64,000 nucleotides of DNA from Panacagrimonas sp046594215 (GTDB lineage Bacteria; Pseudomonadota; Gammaproteobacteria; Nevskiales; Nevskiaceae), in NCBI GenBank assembly GCA_046594215.1, contig JBKJPX010000113.1:1-64000 (forward strand). Reading direction: 5' to 3'. Shown here in pieces: positions 38,334-47,669 of the stretch. The notes below the pieces were generated by a model. It worked only from the letters and a program-made list of their open reading frames with translations, did not search any database and was not told the origin of the DNA. Position 1 is the stretch's first letter. Every line of letters begins with the position of its first letter. A program made the translations under genes and the position numbers.

Positions 38334-38738
38334 ATGTTCGCGCAATGTCAGTTGGGCGGCCAGGCGATGGGATTTCCCGACGTCTGCCTCACGCCCGCTC
38401 CGCCGGCACCCTCGCCGATTCCGCTTCCCTACCCCAACATCGCCATGGGCAACATGGCGATTCCCAATGTCACGCAGGTGCTGATCATGGGGGGACCCGC
38501 TCACAACATCCAGACCGTGGTCCCGCTCAGCTCGGGCGACGAGCCGGGCGTTGCCGGCGGCGTCGTATCCCACCTCATCAAGGGTCCATTGCGGATCATG
38601 ACGGGCGCCTTCACCGTGCTGGTGTTCGGTGCACCGCTGGCCCGGATGACCTCGGTGACGATGCACAACAAGGACAACGCCTGCCCCGGCGCCTTCATCG
38701 CCCCGGCGCAGACCGCGGTGATCGTCCTGGCCGGCTGA
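38334..38738 (+). CDS. DUF4150 PAAR-like tip protein (copy 1)
   Basis: A 134-residue stand-alone DUF4150 protein, thought to cap the VgrG spike like PAAR proteins. Typical stretches are FPDVCLTPAPPAPSPIPLPY, PNIAMGNMAIPNVTQVLIMG and the Cys-containing end NKDNACPGAFIAPAQT. In other systems DUF4150 is often fused to a toxin; here the protein ends right after the domain, so no toxin is attached. It begins 9 nt after the DUF3540 gene. A 107-nt gap then precedes the second vgrG. Confidence 0.9.
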   Translation: MFAQCQLGGQAMGFPDVCLTPAPPAPSPIPLPYPNIAMGNMAIPNVTQVLIMGGPAHNIQTVVPLSSGDEPGVAGGVVSHLIKGPLRIMTGAFTVLVFGAPLARMTSVTMHNKDNACPGAFIAPAQTAVIVLAG

Positions 38739-38845
38739 GCGTGGTCAATGCCGGCTGACATCGAGCGGAAACTCGATTTCAAGCGTTCGGTACATGCCTG
38801 ACGCCGTCCTGACGTAGCCTCGAAGCAGAACAACGGGACATAGCC

Positions 38846-41677
38846 ATGAACGACATGATCGAGATCCACTCCCCGCTCGGGTCGGGTCTCCTGCTCCGCC
38901 AGATGAGCGGCGAGGAAAGCCTGGGTCGGCTGTTCGAATACCGCGTGGAGCTGCAGAGCCCGAAAGGCGAACTGGACCCCGACGACCTGCTCGGCAAGAG
39001 CGTCACCATCAAGCTCGAACAGCCCGACGGCGGCGAGCGCTGCTTCAACGGGCACGTGGCACGCGTCGAGCAGACCGGTCACGACGGGCGGTACTTCACG
39101 TCGCACGCAGTGCTGCGCCCCTGGCTGTGGTTCCTCACGCGCCGCACCGACTGCCGCATCCACCAGGAACTCACGGTTCCCGAAATTCTCAAGCTCGTCT
39201 TCGACGAGTACGCTGACATCGCGGTGGTCGACTTCCGCCTGACGGGCGAGTACCGCAAGTGGGAATACTGCGTCCAATACCGCGAGAGCGACTTCAACTT
39301 CGTCAGCCGCCTGATGGAGCATGAAGGTATCTATTACTTCTTCGAGCACTCGGCGACGCAGCACAAGCTGGTGCTGGTCGATTCCTTCAACGCGCACAAG
39401 GACACGCCGGGCTTCGAGAAGGTGCCCTACTACGCCGAGGGTGAGCGGGCGCGATCGGGCGTGGAGTTCGTGCAGCAGTGGCGACATGCGCAGGAGATGC
39501 GCAGCGGCCAGTTCTCCACGCGCGACTACGATTTCAAGCTGCCCAGCAAGGCGGTGCAGGCGACCAAGCTGAATGCGTCGCCGCCCGGCCTGGCCGAGGT
39601 CGAGGTCTACGACTATCCGGGCGGCTACATCGAATCGAATCATGGCGAGCACTACGCCGAGGTGCGGCTCGGCGAACTGCAGACTGGCCATGAGTCCTCG
39701 AGCGGGACCGGCAGTGTGCGCACGCTGTTTGCCGGATCGACGTTCGGTCTCACGCAGCACCCGACCGCGAAGCGCAACACCCAGTACCTCGTGACACGCA
39801 CCACGATCCAGGCCTCGCTGGCACACCACGAGTCCGGCGGCGACCCGGCGAGCTTCGCCTGTTCGTTCTCCGTCGTCCCCGCGCGCCAGCAGTTCCGGCC
39901 GCGCCGCTCCACGACCAAGCCGATCGTGCAGGGCCCGCAGACCGCCGTCATCGTCGGCGCCGACGGCGACGAGATCTACGTCGACAGCTTCGGCCGCGTG
40001 AAGGTGAAGTTTCACTGGGACCGCCACGAGCCCAAGGACAACAAGGAGGAAAACCGCTCCTGCTGGATCCGCGTGTCGCAGGCGATGGCCGGCAAGAACT
40101 GGGGCTTCGTGGCGATTCCGCGCGTCAAGCAGGAAGTGATCGTGGACTTCCTCGAGGGGGACCCGGACCAGCCCATCATCACGGGGCGCGTCTACAACGG
40201 CGAACAGATGCCGCCGTATGACCTGCCGGGCAACGCCACGCAAAGCGGCCTGAAGACGCGCTCCAGCAAGGGCGGTTCGCCGGCCAACTACAACGAAATC
40301 CGCTTCGAGGACAAGAAGGGCTCGGAGCAGGTCTACATCCACGCGGAAAAGGACAAGAGCATCCACGTCGAGAACGACGACTCGACCTTCGTCGGTCACG
40401 ACCAGAGCATCACGGTCAGGAACGACCAGACCAGCACGGTCACGCGTGACCAGAAGCTGACGGTCACTCACGACCGCAGCGTGCATGTCGAGAACGACGA
40501 ATCGCACCTGATCGACAAGGTGCAGAAGATCAAGGTCGGCACCAACCGCTCGGTCGAGGTCGGCGGCAACCAGAACACCTCCGTGACCGGCGATCGCATC
40601 ACCACGATCACCGGCAACGAGACCAGCACCACGGCCAAGGTCCGCCTCGACGTTACCGGCATGGACCACATCGCCAAGGTGACGGGCAACCAGAACATCG
40701 ACGTCACCGGCAATCTCGACTACAAGGCCAAGCGCATGGTGTTCGAGGCCGAGCACATCGAGCACATCGTCACCGGGGCCCACTCGCACAAGACGGAATC
40801 TCCAAACGGTCCCTACGAAATCTTCGCCAAGGAATTCACCGTTCAGAGCAGCACCAACGCGACGATTTTCGCGGCCGGGGACATCAACCAGATCTGCATG
40901 AAGAACAACGTCACGACCATGGGCCCCTCGGAATCGAGCCTCATGTCCATGGCGACGTCGGTCAAGCTCGGCATGACGAGCGACACATTCCTCGGCGTGA
41001 AGATGTCGACGTCGGTGAGCCTCGAAAGCACGACGAGCATCAGCGCCTCGTCGACGCTGTCGCTCGGCGCCAAGCTCGACAGCTCGATCGGTCCCAGCCT
41101 CGCATTTCGCACCATGCAGGCCTACCTGCCGCCAGGTGGCGCGGCCGCGGGAGGCGCCCTGCCGGGAGCCAAGGTGGGCGAGGCGCTCGTCGCAGGCGTG
41201 AAAGCCGCCAAGGCGCTTTCGGCGGTCAACCAGATCCTGCCCTTCATCGGTGTTCTGACCTCGATCGTCACGCCGATCGAGGACATCAACAAGAAGAAAG
41301 CAGACAAGGCGGAAGCGAAGTCCAAGGCGCTCGACGCGGCACGGCGAGCTTTCGACGCCGGGCATCCGGCGCTCGCACTGCGCATGTTCTGGCTCGCGGG
41401 CGGCAGTGCCCTGGTCGACACCCGGCTCGCCACGGGCTCGACCGACGCGTTGCCGGAATCGCTCAAACCACTGGTGGACTACGCGATCGACTCCGCGAGA
41501 ATGACGCCGGGCGTGGCCGAGCAGGCCAAGGTCGTTGAAGCCGATCCTGCGGCACCGCAGCCGACGCCGGTGCCCGTCACCATGCCCGACCAGAAGCCAC
41601 CCGCGAATGACGACTACGTGATCGAGGACGACCCGGCGCCCGCGCCGCCTTCCGACGATTCCAAACCCACGCCCTGA
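38846..41677 (+). CDS. vgrG: VgrG spike protein 2 with helical C-terminal extension
   Basis: Second spike protein, 943 residues. The gp27/gp5 parts are close to VgrG 1 (MSGEESLGRLFEYRVELQ, SDFNFVSRLMEHEGIYYFFE, RVKVKFHWDRHEPKDNKEEN). The beta-helix needle is longer and shows repeated VTGNQN/VTGD units. From about residue 750 the extension differs from VgrG 1: an Ala/Gly-rich part, a hydrophobic helix (LPFIGVLTSIVTPIEDINKK), a helical domain at about 810-880 and an acidic Pro-rich tail. The divergent tails suggest that each VgrG serves its own set of cassette partners. Confidence 0.95.
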   Translation: MNDMIEIHSPLGSGLLLRQMSGEESLGRLFEYRVELQSPKGELDPDDLLGKSVTIKLEQPDGGERCFNGHVARVEQTGHDGRYFTSHAVLRPWLWFLTRRTDCRIHQELTVPEILKLVFDEYADIAVVDFRLTGEYRKWEYCVQYRESDFNFVSRLMEHEGIYYFFEHSATQHKLVLVDSFNAHKDTPGFEKVPYYAEGERARSGVEFVQQWRHAQEMRSGQFSTRDYDFKLPSKAVQATKLNASPPGLAEVEVYDYPGGYIESNHGEHYAEVRLGELQTGHESSSGTGSVRTLFAGSTFGLTQHPTAKRNTQYLVTRTTIQASLAHHESGGDPASFACSFSVVPARQQFRPRRSTTKPIVQGPQTAVIVGADGDEIYVDSFGRVKVKFHWDRHEPKDNKEENRSCWIRVSQAMAGKNWGFVAIPRVKQEVIVDFLEGDPDQPIITGRVYNGEQMPPYDLPGNATQSGLKTRSSKGGSPANYNEIRFEDKKGSEQVYIHAEKDKSIHVENDDSTFVGHDQSITVRNDQTSTVTRDQKLTVTHDRSVHVENDESHLIDKVQKIKVGTNRSVEVGGNQNTSVTGDRITTITGNETSTTAKVRLDVTGMDHIAKVTGNQNIDVTGNLDYKAKRMVFEAEHIEHIVTGAHSHKTESPNGPYEIFAKEFTVQSSTNATIFAAGDINQICMKNNVTTMGPSESSLMSMATSVKLGMTSDTFLGVKMSTSVSLESTTSISASSTLSLGAKLDSSIGPSLAFRTMQAYLPPGGAAAGGALPGAKVGEALVAGVKAAKALSAVNQILPFIGVLTSIVTPIEDINKKKADKAEAKSKALDAARRAFDAGHPALALRMFWLAGGSALVDTRLATGSTDALPESLKPLVDYAIDSARMTPGVAEQAKVVEADPAAPQPTPVPVTMPDQKPPANDDYVIEDDPAPAPPSDDSKPTP

Positions 41678-41700
41678 GAATCCCGGCCGGCCTCCCGACC

Positions 41701-44316
41701 ATGCACGTCATCAAGCCGCAAGCGATGGGTATCTGCTTCCGTCCGATGGAATACCGGAAGCGGTTCGGCCTGTGCGTGTCCGGTTATCTTCACGTGCCGT
41801 TCGCACAGGCAGCTGGCGGAACACTCTGGGGCGAGCAATCGATGTGGAATTTCCTCTCGACCGAGATGGCGGTTCCGCTGATCGACGAAGGCGTGGCCAA
41901 GCTCAGCTCGGAATTCCTCGTGCACGGCCATGCCTACAGTCAGCCAGGGCATCCGAACGCGGTCGCGGTCCGCGCACGGCTTGGCGACACGCAGAAGATT
42001 CTGCTGGCCTTCGGCGATCGGCACTGGGACCGCGACCGACCCAGCGAGCCTTTGCCCTTCGAATGCATCGCGCTGGACTGGCGCCAGGCCTACGGCGGCC
42101 CCGACTACCCGGACAACCCCGTCGGCAAGGGGCGCGTCCCGGTCGATGGCCGGCGACCGCTGCCCAACCTCGAGCTTCCGGACGATCGCCTGGTCGAGCC
42201 GCGCCAATCCGTCGCGCCGGCCGGTTTTGGTCCGCTCGAAGTCGTGCATCCGCAGCGCGCGTCGCTGCGCGGCACCTACGACGAAGCCTGGCTCAAGGAC
42301 CATTCGCCAGGCTTCGCGCCGGATCTGAGCTGGAAACACTTCAACCTCGCGCCGCGCGACCAGTGGCTGGACGCCGTGCTGCAGGGAAACGAGCCCTACG
42401 AGCTCGAGCACCTGCATCCCACCCGCCCGATGATCGCGGGCACGCTGCCCGGCCTCAGAGTGCGCGTGTTTGCGCGGCGCAGACCCGCGGGCGCCCCCGG
42501 AAGCGCCGGCAAGCTGCGCGAAGTATCGATGCGGCTCACCACGGTCTGGTTCTTCCCCGCCGCGGAACGCATGGTGCTGGTCTTCCACGGCCTCGCCGAA
42601 ACCACCGAAGACGACGGCAGCGACATCGACCTGCTTCTGGGCGCCATCGATCGCCTGGGCGACGACAGCAAGCGCGATGACGCGCATTTCCTCGAGGTTC
42701 TGGCGAAGCGATCGCACCCGGACACGGCGCAGTACGAGGTGCTCAACGACGAGGATCTCCTGCCGCCAGGCCTCGACACCTTCGACCCCTCCCGGGAAGC
42801 AGCCGAGGCCCTGATGCGGCCCGTCGGACTCAGGGAGGATGCTGCACACCGACGCGCGCAGGTCGACGTGTCGATGGCACGCGAAAAGATTCTCGCCAGC
42901 GGCGGGGATCCCGACGCAATGGGCGTGAAGCTCTTGCCGAAGCAAAAGCCGCCGACACCGTCCGAGCTGCCTGCCTACATGCGGCGTGCGCAGGAGGAAG
43001 AAGCCGCGCGCAAGTGGGCCACGCTGGAGAAGGCCGTCGGCGACCTCGAGCGCCTGCAGGCGCTGATCGCGAACAAGAAGGTCGATCCCGCGAGGCTCGT
43101 ACCGCGAGGACCGCCGGCACTGCAGGCCGCCGCGCCGATGATCGCGACGATGGAGAGGGCACAGGCACGCGCCGGGGTCCCGTTCGACCGCGAGGCCGCC
43201 CTTGCCAAGTTCGACCAGCTCGAGATTGCCCGCAAGCGCAGCTATCTCCAGGGGGCGCACCTTCAGGCGCCGGCGTTCGCGCTCCAGGGTGCACTCGCGA
43301 TGGAGCGGCGCGCCGAGGTCGAGTGGTTGCTGTCGCAGGGCCTGCGCGACTGGGCCTACTTCGATTTCACGGGCGCCGACTTGTCAAATCTCGACCTCCG
43401 CGGCGTCAACTTTTCCGGCGCCTGGCTGGAGAGCGCAAATCTTTCCGGCTCCAACCTTAGCCGCGCGCGGTTCACTGCCGCCGTACTGGCACACGCCAAC
43501 TTCGCGGGCGTGATTGCGGTGGGCGCGGACTTCGTCGGTGCCAACCTGGGTGGCGCGGATTTCGAGCGGGCCCTGCTCGACGGATCCGACCTGACCGGCG
43601 CCACGCTGATGCGCGCGCAACTGCACGCTACCGAAATGCGCGGCGTGATCCTGGATCAGGTCAACGTGCTCGAAACGAGCTGGAAGAAGTCGGAGTTGTC
43701 GCCGGCGTCGGCGGACGGCGTGGTGTTCCTGCAGCTCGATCTCAAAGGCAATCTGCTCTCCGGCGCTGAACTCAGAGGCTGCGCCTTCGTCGAGTGCGAC
43801 CTGTCGGGCGTCGACCTGCAGCGGGCGAACCTGGCGGGAGCAAGCTTCACGACCTGCAACGCGGAGGGCGCGCGTTTCTCCGGCGCCGACCTCACGGGAG
43901 CGATCTTCGTCTCGGGGACGCGCCTCATGAAGACGGATTTCACGGGCGCGACGCTCAGGAACGCCAATCTCGGCGCCTGCGACGCCAGCGGATCCGGTTT
44001 CGCCAGGGCCGTGCTCGACGGCGCCAATCTCGCGGACGCGACGCTGGCCGACTGCGACCTGCGCGGCGCGCGCGCCGTCGGCGCACTGATGCGCAAGGCA
44101 GACCTGCGACGCACGCGATTTGAGAACGCTGACCTGCGGGATGCCATCCTGCAGAAGGCCGACGTGCGCGGCGCGAACCTCACGGGCGCACAGTTCTTCG
44201 GCGCCGACCTGTCGCGCATGCGCCTGGACGGCGACGTCAAACTCGATGGCGCGGTCCTCGAGCGCGCGCGCACCTATCCGCGTCTGACGCCGGCGCAGCA
44301 GGAAGGGCGCGCCTGA
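41701..44316 (+). CDS. DUF2169 T6SS adaptor fused to pentapeptide repeats (copy 2)
   Basis: An 871-residue paralogue of the first DUF2169-pentapeptide protein, same layout: DUF2169 (FRPMEYRKRFGLCVSGYLHV, STEMAVPLIDEGVAKLSSEF, WRQAYGGPDYPDNPVGKG), a helical middle with KPPTPSELPAYMRRAQEEEA, and a pentapeptide solenoid from about residue 555 (GADLSNLDLRGVNFSGAWLE). It follows VgrG 2 by 23 nt and probably serves that spike. The sequence has diverged well from copy 1, so the duplication is not recent. Confidence 0.9.
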   Translation: MHVIKPQAMGICFRPMEYRKRFGLCVSGYLHVPFAQAAGGTLWGEQSMWNFLSTEMAVPLIDEGVAKLSSEFLVHGHAYSQPGHPNAVAVRARLGDTQKILLAFGDRHWDRDRPSEPLPFECIALDWRQAYGGPDYPDNPVGKGRVPVDGRRPLPNLELPDDRLVEPRQSVAPAGFGPLEVVHPQRASLRGTYDEAWLKDHSPGFAPDLSWKHFNLAPRDQWLDAVLQGNEPYELEHLHPTRPMIAGTLPGLRVRVFARRRPAGAPGSAGKLREVSMRLTTVWFFPAAERMVLVFHGLAETTEDDGSDIDLLLGAIDRLGDDSKRDDAHFLEVLAKRSHPDTAQYEVLNDEDLLPPGLDTFDPSREAAEALMRPVGLREDAAHRRAQVDVSMAREKILASGGDPDAMGVKLLPKQKPPTPSELPAYMRRAQEEEAARKWATLEKAVGDLERLQALIANKKVDPARLVPRGPPALQAAAPMIATMERAQARAGVPFDREAALAKFDQLEIARKRSYLQGAHLQAPAFALQGALAMERRAEVEWLLSQGLRDWAYFDFTGADLSNLDLRGVNFSGAWLESANLSGSNLSRARFTAAVLAHANFAGVIAVGADFVGANLGGADFERALLDGSDLTGATLMRAQLHATEMRGVILDQVNVLETSWKKSELSPASADGVVFLQLDLKGNLLSGAELRGCAFVECDLSGVDLQRANLAGASFTTCNAEGARFSGADLTGAIFVSGTRLMKTDFTGATLRNANLGACDASGSGFARAVLDGANLADATLADCDLRGARAVGALMRKADLRRTRFENADLRDAILQKADVRGANLTGAQFFGADLSRMRLDGDVKLDGAVLERARTYPRLTPAQQEGRA

Positions 44317-44320
44317 CCCC

Positions 44321-45373
44321 ATGGATACGGAGCTGCTCGCACTCGCGGTGACCTTGGGCGAAGTCCTGGTCGAAAAGGATTTCCGCAACGTGGCCCTGGA
44401 CGGCAGCTATCTCGCCGGCGGCACCTTCAGCCGTTGCAACTTCGACGCGGTCGACCTTCATGCCGCGGACCTGCGCGAAGCCGTATTCGATGAGTGCAGC
44501 TTTCGCGGCGCGCTGATCACGAGCGCCAATCTGAGGCTGGCCGTGTTCGCCCGATGCGATTTCTCCAAGGCCAAGCTGCACGGCGGCAATCTGCACATGG
44601 CCAAGTTCAGCGACTGCGTGCTCGACGACGTGCAGCTCACCGGATCCGAACTGTCGATGGCGATGTTCTCGCAGTGCCGCATGGATCGGATCGACATGAG
44701 CGGCTCCCGCCTCGATTCGGCCGTGTTCACCTCCTCGAGCCTGGTCGGCGCGAAAGCCGACGACACGAACTGGGCACATACGACCGTATACGAATGTGAT
44801 CTCGCCGAACTCAGCTGGACCGGGGCACGCATGCAACGCGCGATGTTCGTGAAGGTCTCGCTGATGCGGCGGTCGTTCGACGGTCTGAAACTCGAGGGAT
44901 GCCAGTTCTCCGCGGTGAAGCTCGCAGGGTCGACATTCCGCGGCGCGCAACTGCCGCAATGCAATTTTTCCGAGTCGGACATTTCCGACTGCGATTTCAG
45001 CGGGACCGATGCGCCGCTGGCGCTGTTCTGCGGCAGCACCGGGAGCGGCGTCATCTTCACGAAGGGGCGACTGCGCCAGGCGCTGTTCACGAACTGCCGC
45101 CTGCCCGGCGCACGTTTCGACGGGGCGGATCTCTACCAGTGCCATTTCGGCGGCGCCGAGCTTGCGGGTGCGAATTTCGATGGATGCGAGCTCACGTACG
45201 CGGACTTCAGCCACGCCAATCTGGAATCGGTCAGCGCCCAACGCGCGACCCTGTACCGGGCACGGCTGCACCGGGCGAAGACCGAGAACGCCAGGCTGTC
45301 CGACCGTTCACGTGCGCTGGAAACCGATCCGAAACTCGCACGCGCGGAAGACTGGAATGCGGCGGTCCACTGA
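44321..45373 (+). CDS. pentapeptide-repeat protein (copy 2)
   Basis: A 350-residue pentapeptide-repeat protein, the counterpart of the one at 36.6 kb. It opens with an unrelated-looking short helix (LLALAVTLGEVLVEKDF), runs through repeats such as FSRCNFDAVDLHAADLREAV, and ends with the shared tail LSDRSRALETDPKLARAEDW. It begins 4 nt after copy 2 of the DUF2169 gene. The conserved tail after the solenoid in both copies suggests a specific binding function for that end. Confidence 0.85.
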   Translation: MDTELLALAVTLGEVLVEKDFRNVALDGSYLAGGTFSRCNFDAVDLHAADLREAVFDECSFRGALITSANLRLAVFARCDFSKAKLHGGNLHMAKFSDCVLDDVQLTGSELSMAMFSQCRMDRIDMSGSRLDSAVFTSSSLVGAKADDTNWAHTTVYECDLAELSWTGARMQRAMFVKVSLMRRSFDGLKLEGCQFSAVKLAGSTFRGAQLPQCNFSESDISDCDFSGTDAPLALFCGSTGSGVIFTKGRLRQALFTNCRLPGARFDGADLYQCHFGGAELAGANFDGCELTYADFSHANLESVSAQRATLYRARLHRAKTENARLSDRSRALETDPKLARAEDWNAAVH

Positions 45374-45404
45374 CAACGTCAATGAAATCTGCGGAGACCC
45401 AGCG

Positions 45405-46085
45405 ATGAGCAACCTGCCCGAAACCGCAGCACCCGCTGCACGGACGCCCGGCGCTGCGCGCCGACTTGCGCCCTCGCGACGCGCAAGGCCCATTCCGGCG
45501 TCGCAGTGCGTCGGCATCGTCACCGAAGCCGGGTCCTCCGGCTTCGTCGTGACCAGCGGTGATCTCGTGGCCAATGCAAGGCGCGCGGCGAGCTGCCTGC
45601 TCGAGCCGGCGCAGGGCGACAGCGTGGCCTGCCTGCAGGTCGCACCCGACGAGCTGTGGATCCTGGCGGTCCTGCGTCGCGAAGAGGGTGTGGACAATCT
45701 GCTGCGCTGCGAAGGCCCGACGCGGATCGAGATCGGCTCTGGTCCGCTGGTCGTGGCGGCAGACAGGATCCGGATGCAGGGCCGCGTGCTGGAGATGGAC
45801 GTCGACCGCGCCGAACTCTGCGCCGACGAGGCACAGCTGCTGGGTCGTGAACTGCGCGTGATCGGTTCGGTGTTCAGGCTGGTGGGCAAGGCGCTCGACA
45901 CGGTCTTCGACCGCGTGAGCCATTTCAGCAAGCATCACCTGCGGACCACCGAAGGCATCGACCGCGTTCAGTCCACGCACATCGAACTGCAGGCCGAACA
46001 GACGGTTCAGGTGGCGGGCAAGCACGCGCTGATCAACGGGGAAAAGCTCGTGAAGACCCGTGGCGGCCAGATCCATTTCGGCTGA
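45405..46085 (+). CDS. DUF3540 domain protein (copy 2)
   Basis: A 226-residue DUF3540 protein equivalent to the one at 37.6 kb. The beta domain has ARRAASCLLEPAQGDSVAC, the strand-rich part follows, and the end NGEKLVKTRGGQIHFG is nearly the same as in copy 1. The N-terminal 50 residues are basic and Pro/Ala-rich and poorly conserved. The ATG at 45405 is preceded by GGAGA. PAAR-like DUF4150 copy 2 follows after 8 nt. Confidence 0.85.
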   Translation: MSNLPETAAPAARTPGAARRLAPSRRARPIPASQCVGIVTEAGSSGFVVTSGDLVANARRAASCLLEPAQGDSVACLQVAPDELWILAVLRREEGVDNLLRCEGPTRIEIGSGPLVVAADRIRMQGRVLEMDVDRAELCADEAQLLGRELRVIGSVFRLVGKALDTVFDRVSHFSKHHLRTTEGIDRVQSTHIELQAEQTVQVAGKHALINGEKLVKTRGGQIHFG

Positions 46086-46093
46086 GCAACCGC

Positions 46094-46495
46094 ATGTTCG
46101 CGAACTGCCAGATGATGGGACAGGACATGGGTTTCCCCGATGTCTGCCTGACGCCGGCGCCGCCGGCACCGGCCCCGATTCCCATTCCCTACCCGAACGT
46201 CGCGATGGGCCCGATGGCGATCCCCAACGTTCCCAACATCCTGATCCTGGGCATGCCGGTACATAACCTCGGAACCACGATCCCGATGACCAACGGCGAC
46301 AACGCGGGGCTGGCGACGGGCGTGGCCTCGGCCACGGTGATGGGCCCGAGCCGTCACCTGACGGGTGCTTTCACCGTCCTCTACGTCGGGATGCCCGCCA
46401 CGCGCATGACCAGCATCTCCCTGCAGAACAGCACGAACTGTCCCGGCGCCCGGCTGATCCCGAGCCAGGCGCTCGTGATGATGCTGGCGCCGTGA
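46094..46495 (+). CDS. DUF4150 PAAR-like tip protein (copy 2)
   Basis: A 133-residue PAAR-like protein, close to copy 1 (FPDVCLTPAPPAPAPIPIPY, NVAMGPMAIPNVPNILILG), with the same absence of a toxin extension. Its stop overlaps a GTG start of the small FHA gene. It closes the second five-gene cassette. Confidence 0.9.
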   Translation: MFANCQMMGQDMGFPDVCLTPAPPAPAPIPIPYPNVAMGPMAIPNVPNILILGMPVHNLGTTIPMTNGDNAGLATGVASATVMGPSRHLTGAFTVLYVGMPATRMTSISLQNSTNCPGARLIPSQALVMMLAP

Positions 46496-46866
46496 ATAAC
46501 ACCATGCCGGCACTCGTCCTCGACGTCATCAACGCCAACGGCGAAGTGCCGAAGGCCCCGATACGCGCGACCATCGCAGCGGCCGGCGGAACCATCGGAC
46601 GGGCCAGCACCAACACGCTCGCCCTGCCCGATCCGCAGCGGACGGTATCGCGCGTACACGCGCAGATTTTGCCGCGACCGGGCGGCGTCTGCATCGTCTC
46701 GCGCAGTTCCAACGGCCTGACCGTGGACGGCGTGGCAGTCGAATTCGGTGATGAGGTTCCGCTGGTTCACGGGAGCACCCTGGTCATCGGCAACTACACG
46801 ATCAAGGCGTCCGTGAGCGCGCCGCCGCGCCGGGAAGGACCGGACGACACCACCGTCCGGGTCTGA
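46492..46866 (+). CDS. small FHA-domain protein
   Basis: A 124-residue protein consisting of one forkhead-associated domain, which binds phosphothreonine peptides. The FHA signature is GGTIGRAS...RTVSRVHAQI followed by SSNGLTVDG. The protein ends in GPDDTTVRV, a threonine motif that resembles DDRTV in PpkA and TssL and may itself be phosphorylated. Start is GTG 46492 overlapping the preceding stop (GTGA), or ATG 46504. It lies between the DUF4150 gene and the CHAP gene, not beside the kinase. Confidence 0.88.
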   Translation: MNNTMPALVLDVINANGEVPKAPIRATIAAAGGTIGRASTNTLALPDPQRTVSRVHAQILPRPGGVCIVSRSSNGLTVDGVAVEFGDEVPLVHGSTLVIGNYTIKASVSAPPRREGPDDTTVRV

Positions 46867-46895
46867 AAGCCCGGCGCGAATATCGGAGAACAGCG

Positions 46896-47552
46896 ATGAG
46901 CGGATCCAGCCCAGGCGTACTTGGTGTCGACACCCCGAGCGCGGATCGTCCCGGCGGCCCGACCAGCGCCGCGAACCTGCTGGCCGGCGCGGAGCGGACC
47001 GGGCCGGTAGGCATGAACACGCCGACCACGCCGGCCGAGGAGCTCAAGGGCGGCGGCGTGGTGGACGCCCAGAAGATCCTCAACTTCGCGAGCACCAATA
47101 ACGGTACCAAGGTCGGAAACGGCGAGTGCTTCGACCTGGTCGACAAGGCCCTGCGCGCGGCCGGCGCCAAGAGCGCGGCGGACTACGGGAAAGTGGCTGC
47201 CGACGCAAATTATGTCTGGGGCAGCCCGGTGACGCTGGCCACTGTCCAGCCGGGCGACGTCATCCAGTTCAACAACTACGTCGCCACCACCGTGATCGAT
47301 ACGCCGAAGGCCACGGACAGCACGCATGCCGATCGGCCCCACCACAGCGCGATCGTCAAGTCGGTCGACGGCAATGGCGTGATCACGGTCTGGGAGCAGA
47401 ACGCGCCGGCGGGCGGCGAACCCGTGGGCAGCTGCGCGCTGGTCTTCCAGGACTCCAGCAAGAAAGAAGGCGACGAAAAGACCGGGTTCACGACGACGAC
47501 CGTGACGGTCACCGGAACCTTCAAGTTCTACAGACCACAACCAAGCAAGTGA
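46896..47552 (+). CDS. CHAP-type cysteine amidase/peptidase, candidate T6SS effector
   Basis: A 218-residue protein with a disordered Gly/Pro/Thr-rich N-terminus (about 1-55) and a CHAP/NlpC-P60-like domain. The catalytic Cys is probably Cys78 in GNGECFDLVDKAL, the His is His150 in HHSAIVKSVDG, and the acidic/amide residues are Glu167 and Asn169 in VWEQN. WGSPVTLATVQPGDVIQF lies between them as in this fold. Such enzymes cut peptidoglycan peptides or amide bonds. There is no signal peptide, which suits T6SS delivery into a target periplasm. It lies between two FHA genes and right after a PAAR-like gene. No immunity gene is evident next to it. Confidence 0.78.
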   Translation: MSGSSPGVLGVDTPSADRPGGPTSAANLLAGAERTGPVGMNTPTTPAEELKGGGVVDAQKILNFASTNNGTKVGNGECFDLVDKALRAAGAKSAADYGKVAADANYVWGSPVTLATVQPGDVIQFNNYVATTVIDTPKATDSTHADRPHHSAIVKSVDGNGVITVWEQNAPAGGEPVGSCALVFQDSSKKEGDEKTGFTTTTVTVTGTFKFYRPQPSK

Positions 47553-47669
47553 TGAGAAGCGCATCCCAGTCGCCGACGGAAGTCGAGAATAGAGGATCCC
47601 CAGCGCCTTACGGAGGGAATGCATTGCCCGTAAACTCCCTCCATTCCAAGGGTGCCCGGGAGGCATGAG

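Noticed and set aside
38739..38845. Promoter or toxin gene between the two five-gene cassettes
   Set aside because: The 107-nt gap has no coding frame of useful length and no clear promoter boxes.
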